Below, one piece after another: positions 44,874 through 53,379 of a stretch of 64,000 nt of DNA. The translations under genes and the position numbers were made by a program. Origin of the DNA: Cupriavidus basilensis (GTDB taxonomy: Bacteria; Pseudomonadota; Gammaproteobacteria; Burkholderiales; Burkholderiaceae); contig NZ_CP062803.1 in NCBI RefSeq assembly GCF_008801925.2, positions 868,001 to 932,000 on the forward strand. Reading direction: 5' to 3'. Position 1 is the stretch's first letter. Each line of letters starts with the position of its first letter. Below the pieces are notes generated by a model, which was not told where the DNA came from, ran no database searches, and saw only the letters and a list, made by a program, of their open reading frames with translations.

Positions 44874-46779
44874 GGCGGCTCTCCGGGTCAAGCCTGGCCA
44901 GCGGCAGCACCAGCGTGAAGCACGCGCCGCCGTCGGGGTGATTGCTGGCCTCCAGGCTGCCGCCGACCTCGTCCAGGATGCCGGCCGACAGCGTCAGGCC
45001 CAGGCCCAGTCCCTGTCCTGCCGGCTTGGTGGTAAAGAACGGCTCGAACAGCCGCGCGAAGGCTTCCTCGGACAGGCCGGGGCCGTTGTCGCGGATGGTC
45101 AGGCGCAGCTTGCTGCCCGCCAGGTGGCTGCGCAGCTCCAGCCGGGGCTCAGGGGTGCCCGCCAGCGCGTCGAGCGCGTTGCCGATCAGGTTGACCAGCA
45201 CCTGTTCCAGCCGGTTGGGATCGCACGTCACCATCAGGTCCGGCTCGATCTCCCGGACCAGCGTCGGGCGTACCGCCTGCAGGCGCGTATCGAGCAGGAA
45301 CAGGGCGTTGTCCACCGCATCGTCCAGCGCCGCCAGACGGGCGGCGGTGCCGCCATTGCCAGGCTTGCGCGCGAATGACTTGAGCGCGCCGGTGATGCGC
45401 CCCATGCGCTCGACCAGGCCGATGATGGTGCCGAGGTTGGCCTGCGCGGTGGCGTTGTCGCCGCGCTCGAGGAATTTCTGGGTATTGCCCGAGAGCGTGC
45501 GCAGGGCGGCAAGGGGCTGGTTGAGCTCGTGGGCGATGCCGGTGGACATCTGGCCTACCGCGGCCAGCTTGCCGGCCTGCAGCAGGCCATCCTGGGCCTG
45601 GCGCAAGGTCGCCTCGGTACGGATGCGTTCGGCAACTTCCGCCTGCAGGTGCTGGTTGGCGGCGGACAGGTCCGCGGTGCGCTCCGCCACCTTGCGCTCC
45701 AGTTCGCCGTTGGCGGCCTCCAGCGCGGCGCGCGCAGCCATGCGCTCGCTGGCGATGCGCCGGCGCACGTTCCAGGCCGCCGCCAGCAGTAACAGGAAGG
45801 CGGTCAGCACGCCGGCCAGCGCGGCGGTGATGAGCGCAGCCACGCGGGCCTGCGAGGTATTGGTGAGCAGCGTCAGGTGCCAGTCGGTGCCAACCAGCTC
45901 GGCGTTCTGCGCCAGCATGGGCGGGCCGCTGCGCAGGCGGACCAGGGCGTCGCTGTCGGATAGCTTGCGCACCGGCGTGAGTTCCAGCTGCGGGAGCGCG
46001 GCGCGGTTGTATTGCAGGTTGCGTTGCAGCCGCTCGCGCAGCTCGGGGGCCAGCGGCTTGAGCGCGCCCAGTTTCAGGGACGGGTCGGAGGCGAGGATCA
46101 CCACGCCGTTCTCGTCCGTCAGCAGCATCTGGGTATCGGCGCCCTGCCAGCGGTTCTCCAGGGGTTCCAGCCCCACCTTGACGACCGCTACGCCGCTTGG
46201 CTTGTGGCGATCGCCCAGCGGCGCCGAGAGGTAGTAGCCAGGCTCGCTGCGGGTGGTGCCCACGCCATAGAAGCGGCCCAGCTGGCCGTCCGCGGCGTCG
46301 CTGAAATAGGGGCGGAAGCTCAGGTCTTCGCCCAGGTAGCTGTCGGGGCGCTGCCAGTTGCTGGTGGCGAGCACATGGCCGCGGGCATCAAGCACGAACA
46401 CCACGCGGGTGCCGGCGCGGGCATTGACCGCGGCCAGGTACTGGTTGGCGGCCTCGACGCGTGCCGGATCGTCCGGGTGCGCCAGCAGGGCAGCGATCTT
46501 GTCGTCCAGCGAGAGCAGGCTGGGCACGTAGTCATAGCGCGCCAGCTCGCTCGACAGGGCCTGCCCGTACAGGCGCAGCTGCACTTGGCCGCGCTCGCCC
46601 TGGCGCGCCAGCGCGTTGTCGTAGCTATACCGGTAGCCTATGGCGCCAGCCAGTCCGATCAGCGTCGCCAGTGCCAGCATGGCCATGAGGGGCACCCACG
46701 GACGCAGGCGCGCGGCACGCGCGGAGGTATCGTGCGTGGCGCCTTGCGGGGTAGCGTGTGAAGGGAGCGGGCCGGTCAT
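44863..46779 (-). CDS. dctB: Dicarboxylate sensor histidine kinase, DctB type
   Basis: A 638-residue membrane kinase. Two transmembrane segments (~25-50 and ~330) flank a periplasmic double-Cache domain (RPYFSDAADGQLGRFYGVGTTRSEPGYYLSAP), typical for C4-dicarboxylate sensing. A coiled coil, HisKA (MSTGIAHELNQPLAALR, phospho-His) and HATPase (NLIGNALDAL, DNGPGLS, GLGLGLTLS) follow. ATG 46779. Confidence 0.9.
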   Translation of the reverse strand: MTGPLPSHATPQGATHDTSARAARLRPWVPLMAMLALATLIGLAGAIGYRYSYDNALARQGERGQVQLRLYGQALSSELARYDYVPSLLSLDDKIAALLAHPDDPARVEAANQYLAAVNARAGTRVVFVLDARGHVLATSNWQRPDSYLGEDLSFRPYFSDAADGQLGRFYGVGTTRSEPGYYLSAPLGDRHKPSGVAVVKVGLEPLENRWQGADTQMLLTDENGVVILASDPSLKLGALKPLAPELRERLQRNLQYNRAALPQLELTPVRKLSDSDALVRLRSGPPMLAQNAELVGTDWHLTLLTNTSQARVAALITAALAGVLTAFLLLLAAAWNVRRRIASERMAARAALEAANGELERKVAERTADLSAANQHLQAEVAERIRTEATLRQAQDGLLQAGKLAAVGQMSTGIAHELNQPLAALRTLSGNTQKFLERGDNATAQANLGTIIGLVERMGRITGALKSFARKPGNGGTAARLAALDDAVDNALFLLDTRLQAVRPTLVREIEPDLMVTCDPNRLEQVLVNLIGNALDALAGTPEPRLELRSHLAGSKLRLTIRDNGPGLSEEAFARLFEPFFTTKPAGQGLGLGLTLSAGILDEVGGSLEASNHPDGGACFTLVLPLARLDPESRHGN

Positions 46780-46984
46780 GGGAGCGGGCGGAATGCGCAG
46801 GAAGCGAAGGCGAAGGAACTCGGTCGCGGGCAGCGAGCCCGACGGGTTAAGACTGCAGGCGCCAGCAAAAGTGCATCGTATAAAGGGGTAAGAGTAGGGG
46901 TAGGAGCGCCAATGTGCACATTGCGCGATGGCGGCACCTGCTGCGACCCCGTCTTTTACCACATCATGGTTTTCCGGCCCCCGG

Positions 46985-47025
46985 AAACAAAAAAGGCCCG
47001 GCCACCTGATCGGTGGCCGGGCCTT
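46985..47025 (-). terminator. Rho-independent terminator of dctA
   Basis: Perfect 13-bp stem (AAGGCCCGGCCAC / GTGGCCGGGCCTT) with a 7-nt loop; on the minus strand it is followed by a run of T. It lies just 15 bp past the dctA stop. Confidence 0.92.
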
Positions 47026-47040
47026 GGCGCGCTGGCAGTG

Positions 47041-48351
47041 TTACTTGCCGGCCAGGACCTGAACGGGTGTCAGGCCGCGGTTGCCGTCGGCAGCGGGGTC
47101 ATCCGCTTCTTCGGGCACCGGCGCGCCGATGGCGCCTTCGCTTTTGGCGACGACGGTTGTGGCAATGGCGTTGCCAAGCACATTGGTCACGGTACGGCCC
47201 ATGTCCAGCACGTGGTCGATCCCCAGCACCAGCAGGATGCCGGCCTCGGGCAGGCCAAACATCGGCAGCACCGCGGCCACCACCACCAGCGAGGCACGCG
47301 GCACGCCGGCGATGCCCTTGCTGGTGACCAGCAGCACCAGCAGCATGGTCACCTGCTGCGAGAGCGACAGGTGGATGCCGTACACCTGTGCCACGAACAG
47401 CGCGGCGAAGGACGTGTACATGATCGAGCCGTCCAGGTTGAACGAGTAGCCCAGCGGCAGCACGAAGCCCGTGATGCGTTCCTTGACGCCAAAGCGGCCG
47501 AGCTGCTCGATCACCTTGGGGTAAGCCGACTCGCTGCTGGCGGTGGCGAAGCCGATCATCAGCGGGGCGCGCACCATCTTGAGCAGGCGGAACACATCGC
47601 GGCCGAGGAAGAAGTAGCCACCGGCGATCAGCGCCACCCACAGCAGCGCCAGCGACAGGTAGACAGCGCCCAGCAGCTTGGCGTACACGACCAGCACGCC
47701 CAGGCCTTCGGCGGTGATCACCGCGGCGACCGCACCGAACACGCCGACCGGCGCGAAGGCCATCACATAGTTGGTGATCTTCAGCATCACGTGCGACAGG
47801 CCTTCGATGCCGGCCAGCACGGGTTTGCCGATGCCGTCCTTGAGCGTGCCCAGCGCAAAACCGAAGAACAGCGAGAACACCACGATCTGCAGGATTTCAT
47901 TGGTGGCCATGGCTTCGACGAAGCTCTTGGGGAACATGTGCGCTATGAAATCGCGCAGGTTCAGCGCCCCGGTCTTCAGGTTGGAGGCTGCGTCCGCCGC
48001 CGGCAGCGCCAGGTTCATGCCTTCGCCCGGGCGCAGCAGGTTGGCCATCACCAGCCCCAGCAGCAGCGAGGTGATGGACGCGGCGATGAACCATGCCATC
48101 GCCTTCATGCCGATACGGCCAACGGCCTTGCCGTCGCCCATGCTGGCGATGCCGCTGACCAGGGTGGCGAACACCAGCGGCCCGATGATCATCTTGATCA
48201 TGCGCAGGAACACATCGGTCAGGATGGACAGGTGGTCGGCGATGGACTTGGCTGCGGCGGGGTCCGGCGCGTAGTGGTGTGCGGCCGTGCCGGCCAGCAC
48301 GCCAAGCAGCATCGCAATGAAAATCAGGGTGGGCAGTCGGTTCAGTTTCAT
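47041..48351 (-). CDS. dctA: C4-dicarboxylate/cation symporter
   Basis: A 436-residue DAACS-family transporter for succinate, fumarate and malate. It has eight membrane helices and two hairpins, with signature elements ATASSESAYPKVIEQLGRFG, PLGYSFNLDGS and TSKGIAGVPRASLVV. ATG 48351 (MKLNRLPTLIFIA). It lies upstream of dctBD on the same strand but ends in its own terminator. Confidence 0.93.
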   Translation of the reverse strand: MKLNRLPTLIFIAMLLGVLAGTAAHHYAPDPAAAKSIADHLSILTDVFLRMIKMIIGPLVFATLVSGIASMGDGKAVGRIGMKAMAWFIAASITSLLLGLVMANLLRPGEGMNLALPAADAASNLKTGALNLRDFIAHMFPKSFVEAMATNEILQIVVFSLFFGFALGTLKDGIGKPVLAGIEGLSHVMLKITNYVMAFAPVGVFGAVAAVITAEGLGVLVVYAKLLGAVYLSLALLWVALIAGGYFFLGRDVFRLLKMVRAPLMIGFATASSESAYPKVIEQLGRFGVKERITGFVLPLGYSFNLDGSIMYTSFAALFVAQVYGIHLSLSQQVTMLLVLLVTSKGIAGVPRASLVVVAAVLPMFGLPEAGILLVLGIDHVLDMGRTVTNVLGNAIATTVVAKSEGAIGAPVPEEADDPAADGNRGLTPVQVLAGK

Positions 48352-48486
48352 CAGAAGTCGGGCCGATGCGCCCGGCCAATGGCCGGACGGCTGTTTTGCA
48401 GGGGGGGCTGGCAGCCTTCTGGCATGGCGTTGCCGTCGTGGGGACAGCGCCATGCGGCCTCAGCCGGGAAGATCAATGCCTGTTCA

Positions 48487-48505
48487 ATCCGGAATCATTC
48501 CGGAT
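48487..48505. promoter_or_regulatory. Palindromic operator candidate upstream of dctA
   Basis: ATCCGGAATCATTCCGGAT, a perfect 9-1-9 palindrome ~136 bp upstream of the dctA start, a distance suited to an enhancer-type DctD site. The gap 48352-48921 otherwise shows no supported gene. A weak sigma-54-like element (TGCCAG-N5-CTGC, minus strand near 48395-48410) lacks the invariant GG. Confidence 0.5.
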
Positions 48506-48921
48506 CAATGCGTTGATCCATGCCGAACGGGCAGCGTGTGCCCGGCGCCCACCGGTGTGGTGGGCAAGGTCGGCAAGGCGGGGTCGATCATTGTTTCCTC
48601 CATTGTTTTGGGTCCGGGCCGGCGCGGGGGGAGCCAGCCGTCGACCTGTATGGCCGCTTGGGGCCGGCGCATACATTGCACGAGGCGTGCCAGGCCAACG
48701 GCCATGCCGAAGCCGCCTAAGCCACTGAAAAACAAGGGGAAATTAATGTGCGCTCGGCGCACGGTTCGGATTTCCGTGCGGGCGGGGCGGCGGGGCGTTC
48801 GGTTTTCCGAACGGGCGGTGGGGCGGAAAGTGGAACTGGCGCCCGTGTGGGCGCCAGCGAGTGATGCAAGGGGCATGGCACGGCCGGCACACGCTACCGC
48901 CAGCCACGCACGCCAGGTGAC

Positions 48922-51900
48922 TCAGGCGTTGTCCACCGGTTGGGTCGGGCAACTCTCCAGGAACAATTCCAGCGGCATCGGCCGCCCGATCACATAGCCC
49001 TGGGCATAGTCCACGCCGAGCGAGCGCAAGGCCTGCAGCGTTTCCTCGTCCTCCACGGATTCGGCCACCGTCAGCATGCCCAGGCGATGGCCGATATCGT
49101 TGATCGAGCTGACGATCTCGCGGTCCACCGCGTTGCCGGCCAGGTGGCGGATAAAGCTCCCGTCGATCTTGAGATAGTCCACCGGAAACTGCTTGAGATA
49201 CGAGAACGACGACAAGCCGGCCCCGAAATCGTCGAGCGCCACGGTGCAGCCAGCGCTGCGCATTTCGGTCACCAGGCGATTGGCCGCCGCCATGTTGTTG
49301 ATCAGCGCGGTCTCGGTGATCTCCAGCTGGATGCGGCTGGCGGGCAGCACGGACTCGTGCAGCTCGGCGTGCAGGAACGGCAGCAGGAACGGCTCGCCCA
49401 GCGAATTGGCCGACAGGTTGATGGCGACCGTGAGCCTGGGCACCGCGGTCAGGCGCTCGCCGAATTCATGCAGCACATGGTGGATCACCCAGCGGTCCAC
49501 GTGGCCCATCAGGTCATAGCGCTCGGCGGCGGGGATGAACGCGCCCGGCATCACCAGCTTGCCTTGCTCGTCGACCATGCGCACCAGGATCTCGATATGG
49601 CGCTCGGCCTGGTTGTGCTTCTGCAGCGCGCGGATCTCCTGGGCGAACAGGCGGAAGCGGTTCGCATCCAGCGCCGAGTGGATGCCGGCGGCGACCTGCA
49701 GCTCCTGGTGGTGGCGCTGCGCATCGCTTTCGTCGCGCCGGTACACCGAGACGCGGCTGCGCCCGGCCGCCTTGGCGGCGTAGCAGGCTACGTCGGCGCG
49801 GCTCATCAGCTCGCCCATCGGCGGCGTTTCGTGGTCGATGGCGGTAATGCCGATGCTCGCGCCCACATCGTAGACCCGCCCTTCCCACGGGAAGCGCTGG
49901 CCGCGGATGGCATCGATGATCTTCTGGCACACACGCTCGGCGTGGTCCACCGTGCAGTCCATGAGCAGCAGCGCGAACTCGTCGCCGCCCAGGCGGGCGA
50001 GCAGGTCGTCCGGGCGCACGTGGTAGCGGATCACGTGGCCAAGCTCGCGCAGCAGTACGTCGCCCGCGGCATGCCCGGCCGTGTCGTTGACGATCTTGAA
50101 GCGGTCCAGGTCGATGAAGCACAGCGCGTGATGCTGTTGCTGCATGCGCGCCGCCTCGCAGGCCTCGCGCAGCCGCTTCTCGAACCAGATGCGGTTGGGC
50201 AGGCCGGTAAGCGCATCGTGCGAGGCCGAATGGGCCAGCTCGCGCTGCAGCGCGCGGGCGCCGGTGATGTCCTGGAACACCAGCACCGCGCCGATGACCT
50301 CGCCGGTCGCCGTGCGCACCGGCGCGGCGGAGTCCTGCACGTCATGGCGGTCGCCGGTCAGGCTTTGCAGCACCGCGCCGTCCTGCAGGTAGACCGGGCG
50401 CAAGCTCAGCAGGCACTGTTCCACCGGGCTGGGGATCGGCGCGTTGGTATGCTCGTCGACGATGCGGAAGATGGATTCGAGCGGCTGGCCGGCAGCCGCC
50501 TGCATGGTCCAGCCGGTGAGCTGCTCGGCGATCGGGTTCATGAAGGTGACGCCCATGGTGGCGTCGGTGCAGATCACCGCATCGCCGATGGAGCGCAGCG
50601 TGATATGCAGGCGTTCCTTCTCCTCGAACAGCGCCTCCGTGAGGCGGCGCTGTTCGGTGATGTCCCAGTTGGTGCCGATCATGGACACTGCGGTGCCATC
50701 GTCCTGGCGCAGCACCATTGCCATGGCCCGGATGTGGCGCACCGCGCCGTCGGGGCGCTGGATGCGGTATTCGGTATCGAAGGTGCGCGTGCCGCGCACC
50801 GCCTCGCGCATCTCGGTGCTTGCCTGCTCGACATCCTCGGGGTGCACCATGGCTGTCCAGCGCTTGATGTCCGGCGCGCCCAGGGCGGGATCGACGCCGT
50901 GCAGCGCATGCATGCGCGCGTCCCACTCGATCGCGCCGCTGGCAATGTCCCATTCCCAGATGCCTACGCCGCCGGCTTCCACCGCCAGCTGGGTCCGGCG
51001 CGACAGCGCTTCGAGCTTTTCCAGCGCGGCCTTGCGCTCGTCGATGTCTTCTACCTGCGAGATGAAATGCAGCGGCTTGCCCGTTTTCTCGTCGTGCACC
51101 AGGGAGACGGCCAGCAAGGTCCAGCGATAGTGGCCGTCCTTGTGGCGGAAGCGCTTTTCTATCCGGTACGACTCGATCTCGCCGGCCAGCAGGCGCTCGA
51201 CCTGGTGCAGGTCCGGGGCGAGATCGTCCGGGTGGGTGATGGTCGGGAAAGGCAGCTCCGCCAGCTCGGCGGCATCATAGCCGAACAGGTCGCAGATGGC
51301 GCGGTTGACCTGCAGCCAGCGGCCGTCCAGTCCCACCAGCGCCATGCCGATGGCCGAATGCTCCATGGCCTGGCGAAAGCGCCGCTCGCTGCCGCGCAGC
51401 TCGCTGCGGTCGCGCCGGTTCTGCTCCAGCAAGAAGGCGATGCAGATCGGGAACACCATGATCAGCGCGGTCGACAACTGCACCGACTGCAGCAGGAACG
51501 GCTCGTTCGCGCCCACGCCGAGCGATGCGGTGACCAGGCCCAGCGCCACCGCGCCGCAGATGGCCAGCAACGTCAGCAGGGCAGTGGCAAAGGGATTGGT
51601 CAGCAGCGCCGCCAGCACCAGCGGCAGCGCCATCACCACGAACGGCTCGTTGCTCTTGTACAGCGCCACACCGCCCACCGCCAGGCTCAGCAGGAGCAGT
51701 CCGGCAAAACGGGGCAACTGCGCGCGGCGGAAGGTGTCCGCGAAACGCTCGCGGGTGATCGATACCATCAGCGGCAGCAACATGACGATGCCCATCGAGT
51801 CCGCCGTCCACCAGGTCCACCAGACCGCGCCAAAGCCACTGTGGTAGGCGGTGCTGATGGTGGCAGCGCCGATGGTCGCGCCCACCGCTGGTCCCAGCGT

Positions 51901-52305
51901 GCTGGCCGCGCCCAGCGTCAGGGCGAAGCGCGCCAGCGGTCCCGGGCGCGATAGCGTGGCGCCGCCGGTCATGGCGCGCACCAGCCACGCCGAAAAGGCA
52001 ATCTCGGCGACGTTGCCCAGCGCCAGCGCCAGCGCAATGACGGGGCTATCGCCCATGGCCGCGTTGGCCGCCAGGCCCGCCACCAGCATCCCCGCCAGCT
52101 GCCAGAGCGCATCGCCGCTGCGCTGGTGCAGCAAGATGCCGAGGCCGAAGGCATTGGCCAGCCAGAGCATGGCCACGTTTCCCGGGTAGCGCGACACGGC
52201 CAGCCCGGCCAGGGCCAGCAGGAAGAAGGCGATGGCGGCTAGCGACACGCGCTGCCAGCGCGGGTAGATGGTGGGCAAGGGGCGGACATCCAAATCTGGC
52301 GTCAT
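48922..52305 (-). CDS. MASE1-PAS-GGDEF-EAL cyclic-di-GMP enzyme
   Basis: An 1127-residue membrane protein. A MASE1 sensor (~8 helices, residues 15-300) is followed by three PAS/PAC domains (~310-680), GGDEF (RLGGDEFALLL, intact) and EAL. In the EAL domain the name motif is EIL (HIEILVR), but other catalytic elements remain: NLSANSL, ITETALI, DDFGAGLSSFSYLK, KIDGSFI, VAESVED. Cyclase activity is likely; phosphodiesterase activity is possible because the first Glu is kept. The start is 17 bp before an AT-poor leader; no partner gene is adjacent. Confidence 0.9.
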   Translation of the reverse strand: MTPDLDVRPLPTIYPRWQRVSLAAIAFFLLALAGLAVSRYPGNVAMLWLANAFGLGILLHQRSGDALWQLAGMLVAGLAANAAMGDSPVIALALALGNVAEIAFSAWLVRAMTGGATLSRPGPLARFALTLGAASTLGPAVGATIGAATISTAYHSGFGAVWWTWWTADSMGIVMLLPLMVSITRERFADTFRRAQLPRFAGLLLLSLAVGGVALYKSNEPFVVMALPLVLAALLTNPFATALLTLLAICGAVALGLVTASLGVGANEPFLLQSVQLSTALIMVFPICIAFLLEQNRRDRSELRGSERRFRQAMEHSAIGMALVGLDGRWLQVNRAICDLFGYDAAELAELPFPTITHPDDLAPDLHQVERLLAGEIESYRIEKRFRHKDGHYRWTLLAVSLVHDEKTGKPLHFISQVEDIDERKAALEKLEALSRRTQLAVEAGGVGIWEWDIASGAIEWDARMHALHGVDPALGAPDIKRWTAMVHPEDVEQASTEMREAVRGTRTFDTEYRIQRPDGAVRHIRAMAMVLRQDDGTAVSMIGTNWDITEQRRLTEALFEEKERLHITLRSIGDAVICTDATMGVTFMNPIAEQLTGWTMQAAAGQPLESIFRIVDEHTNAPIPSPVEQCLLSLRPVYLQDGAVLQSLTGDRHDVQDSAAPVRTATGEVIGAVLVFQDITGARALQRELAHSASHDALTGLPNRIWFEKRLREACEAARMQQQHHALCFIDLDRFKIVNDTAGHAAGDVLLRELGHVIRYHVRPDDLLARLGGDEFALLLMDCTVDHAERVCQKIIDAIRGQRFPWEGRVYDVGASIGITAIDHETPPMGELMSRADVACYAAKAAGRSRVSVYRRDESDAQRHHQELQVAAGIHSALDANRFRLFAQEIRALQKHNQAERHIEILVRMVDEQGKLVMPGAFIPAAERYDLMGHVDRWVIHHVLHEFGERLTAVPRLTVAINLSANSLGEPFLLPFLHAELHESVLPASRIQLEITETALINNMAAANRLVTEMRSAGCTVALDDFGAGLSSFSYLKQFPVDYLKIDGSFIRHLAGNAVDREIVSSINDIGHRLGMLTVAESVEDEETLQALRSLGVDYAQGYVIGRPMPLELFLESCPTQPVDNA

Positions 52306-52908
52306 GTGGCGTCAGCCTGAAGCTGCGTTCTCGAAATTGAGGCGATGGGCGGGCGTCGGGCAGGTTGCACGCACGGCCCAGCTTAATGGATCAATATAGC
52401 GGCGATGCGTCGGAAGCACGAGGCGATAAGCCCCGGTGTGTTCCCGCTATTCGGACTAGCGCCGGACGCCGTTTTGGGGTAAGAGAGTGGCCGGCCGCGA
52501 GCCGGAACCGGCCCCGGCGGCCAGTCTGCTGCCATGGCGGACTGGCGCGCTGCCGTTCCAGTCATACAGGCGTTTCCGGCATTGCCCCGCCAATGAGGGG
52601 TATTGGCGCGGATATCGGACCAGCGCGAAGCGCGCCCGCCTCGCCAGCCATGGCGGCCCTTGGGCGGTCGGTGATGAGGCGACGGCGATGACCTCGCGCC
52701 GGAAGGCATGGCCTGAGGCCGCCCGGGCGCGGTGGATGGCACCGCACGCGACTGCCCATTTTGCACTATCCTCACAAGGTTGTATGGCGTGCGCACCGCG
52801 GCTGGGGCGCACGCCGCTGACCGGCCGCCGGCGGCGCGGCGCGGCGGATCGAACCGCTGCGCCATGCCGGGGGCGGACCAGGGCAAACAGACCCAAGGAG
52901 CTCCCCCC
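52306..52908. other. 603-bp divergent intergenic region
   Basis: It separates the GGDEF-EAL gene and the second Mo hydroxylase operon. No supported coding frame was found. A possible weak promoter for the iorA-type gene (TTGCAC at 52761, TATGGC at 52783, 16-bp spacer) would leave a ~115-nt leader. Confidence 0.4.
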
Positions 52909-53367
52909 ATGACCACGCTAGATATCAACGGCAAGCCGTTGCAGGTAGACGTTGATCCTTCCACGCCCCTGCTGTGGGCGTTACGCGACAGCCTTGGCAT
53001 GACCGGCACCAAGTTCGGCTGCGGCATGGCGGCATGCGGTGCGTGCACCGTGCATGTAAACGGCCAGGCCACGCGCAGTTGCGTGACGCCGGTCTCGGCG
53101 GCGCAAGGCGCGCGCATCACTACCATCGAAGGCGTCACCGGCGACAAGGTTGGCCGTGCTGTGCTCGACGCCTGGATCAAGCACGACGTGGCGCAGTGCG
53201 GCTACTGCCAGAACGGCCAGGTGATGAGCGCCGTCGGGCTGTTGCGCAGCAAGAAGCACCCGAGCGACGCCGACATCGACCAGGCCATGGCCGGCAACCT
53301 GTGCCGCTGCGGCACCTACCAGCGCATCCGCGCGGCCATCAAGGACGCGGCGCGCGCGCTGGCTTAA
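52909..53367 (+). CDS. 2Fe-2S subunit of a second IorAB-type molybdenum hydroxylase
   Basis: A 152-residue protein with the same two [2Fe-2S] motifs as the paralogue at 29331 ([20 protein letters not shown]...CRCGTY). ATG 52909 has AAGGAG 8-9 nt upstream. It is followed after 12 bp by its large subunit. Confidence 0.9.
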   Translation: MTTLDINGKPLQVDVDPSTPLLWALRDSLGMTGTKFGCGMAACGACTVHVNGQATRSCVTPVSAAQGARITTIEGVTGDKVGRAVLDAWIKHDVAQCGYCQNGQVMSAVGLLRSKKHPSDADIDQAMAGNLCRCGTYQRIRAAIKDAARALA

Positions 53368-53379
53368 GGGGACGACATC

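Noticed and set aside
48390..48412. Sigma-54 promoter for dctA (TGCCAG-N5-CTGC on the minus strand)
   Set aside because: It lacks the invariant GG at -24 and has three mismatches; kept only as a weak note.
48940..51954. A 1004-codon plus-strand open frame opposite the GGDEF-EAL gene
   Set aside because: Shadow of the GGDEF-EAL gene; no recognisable domain.
52487..52912. 141-codon plus-strand gene before the second iorA-type gene
   Set aside because: No ribosome-binding site, Arg/Pro-rich composition and overlap with the leader of the real gene.
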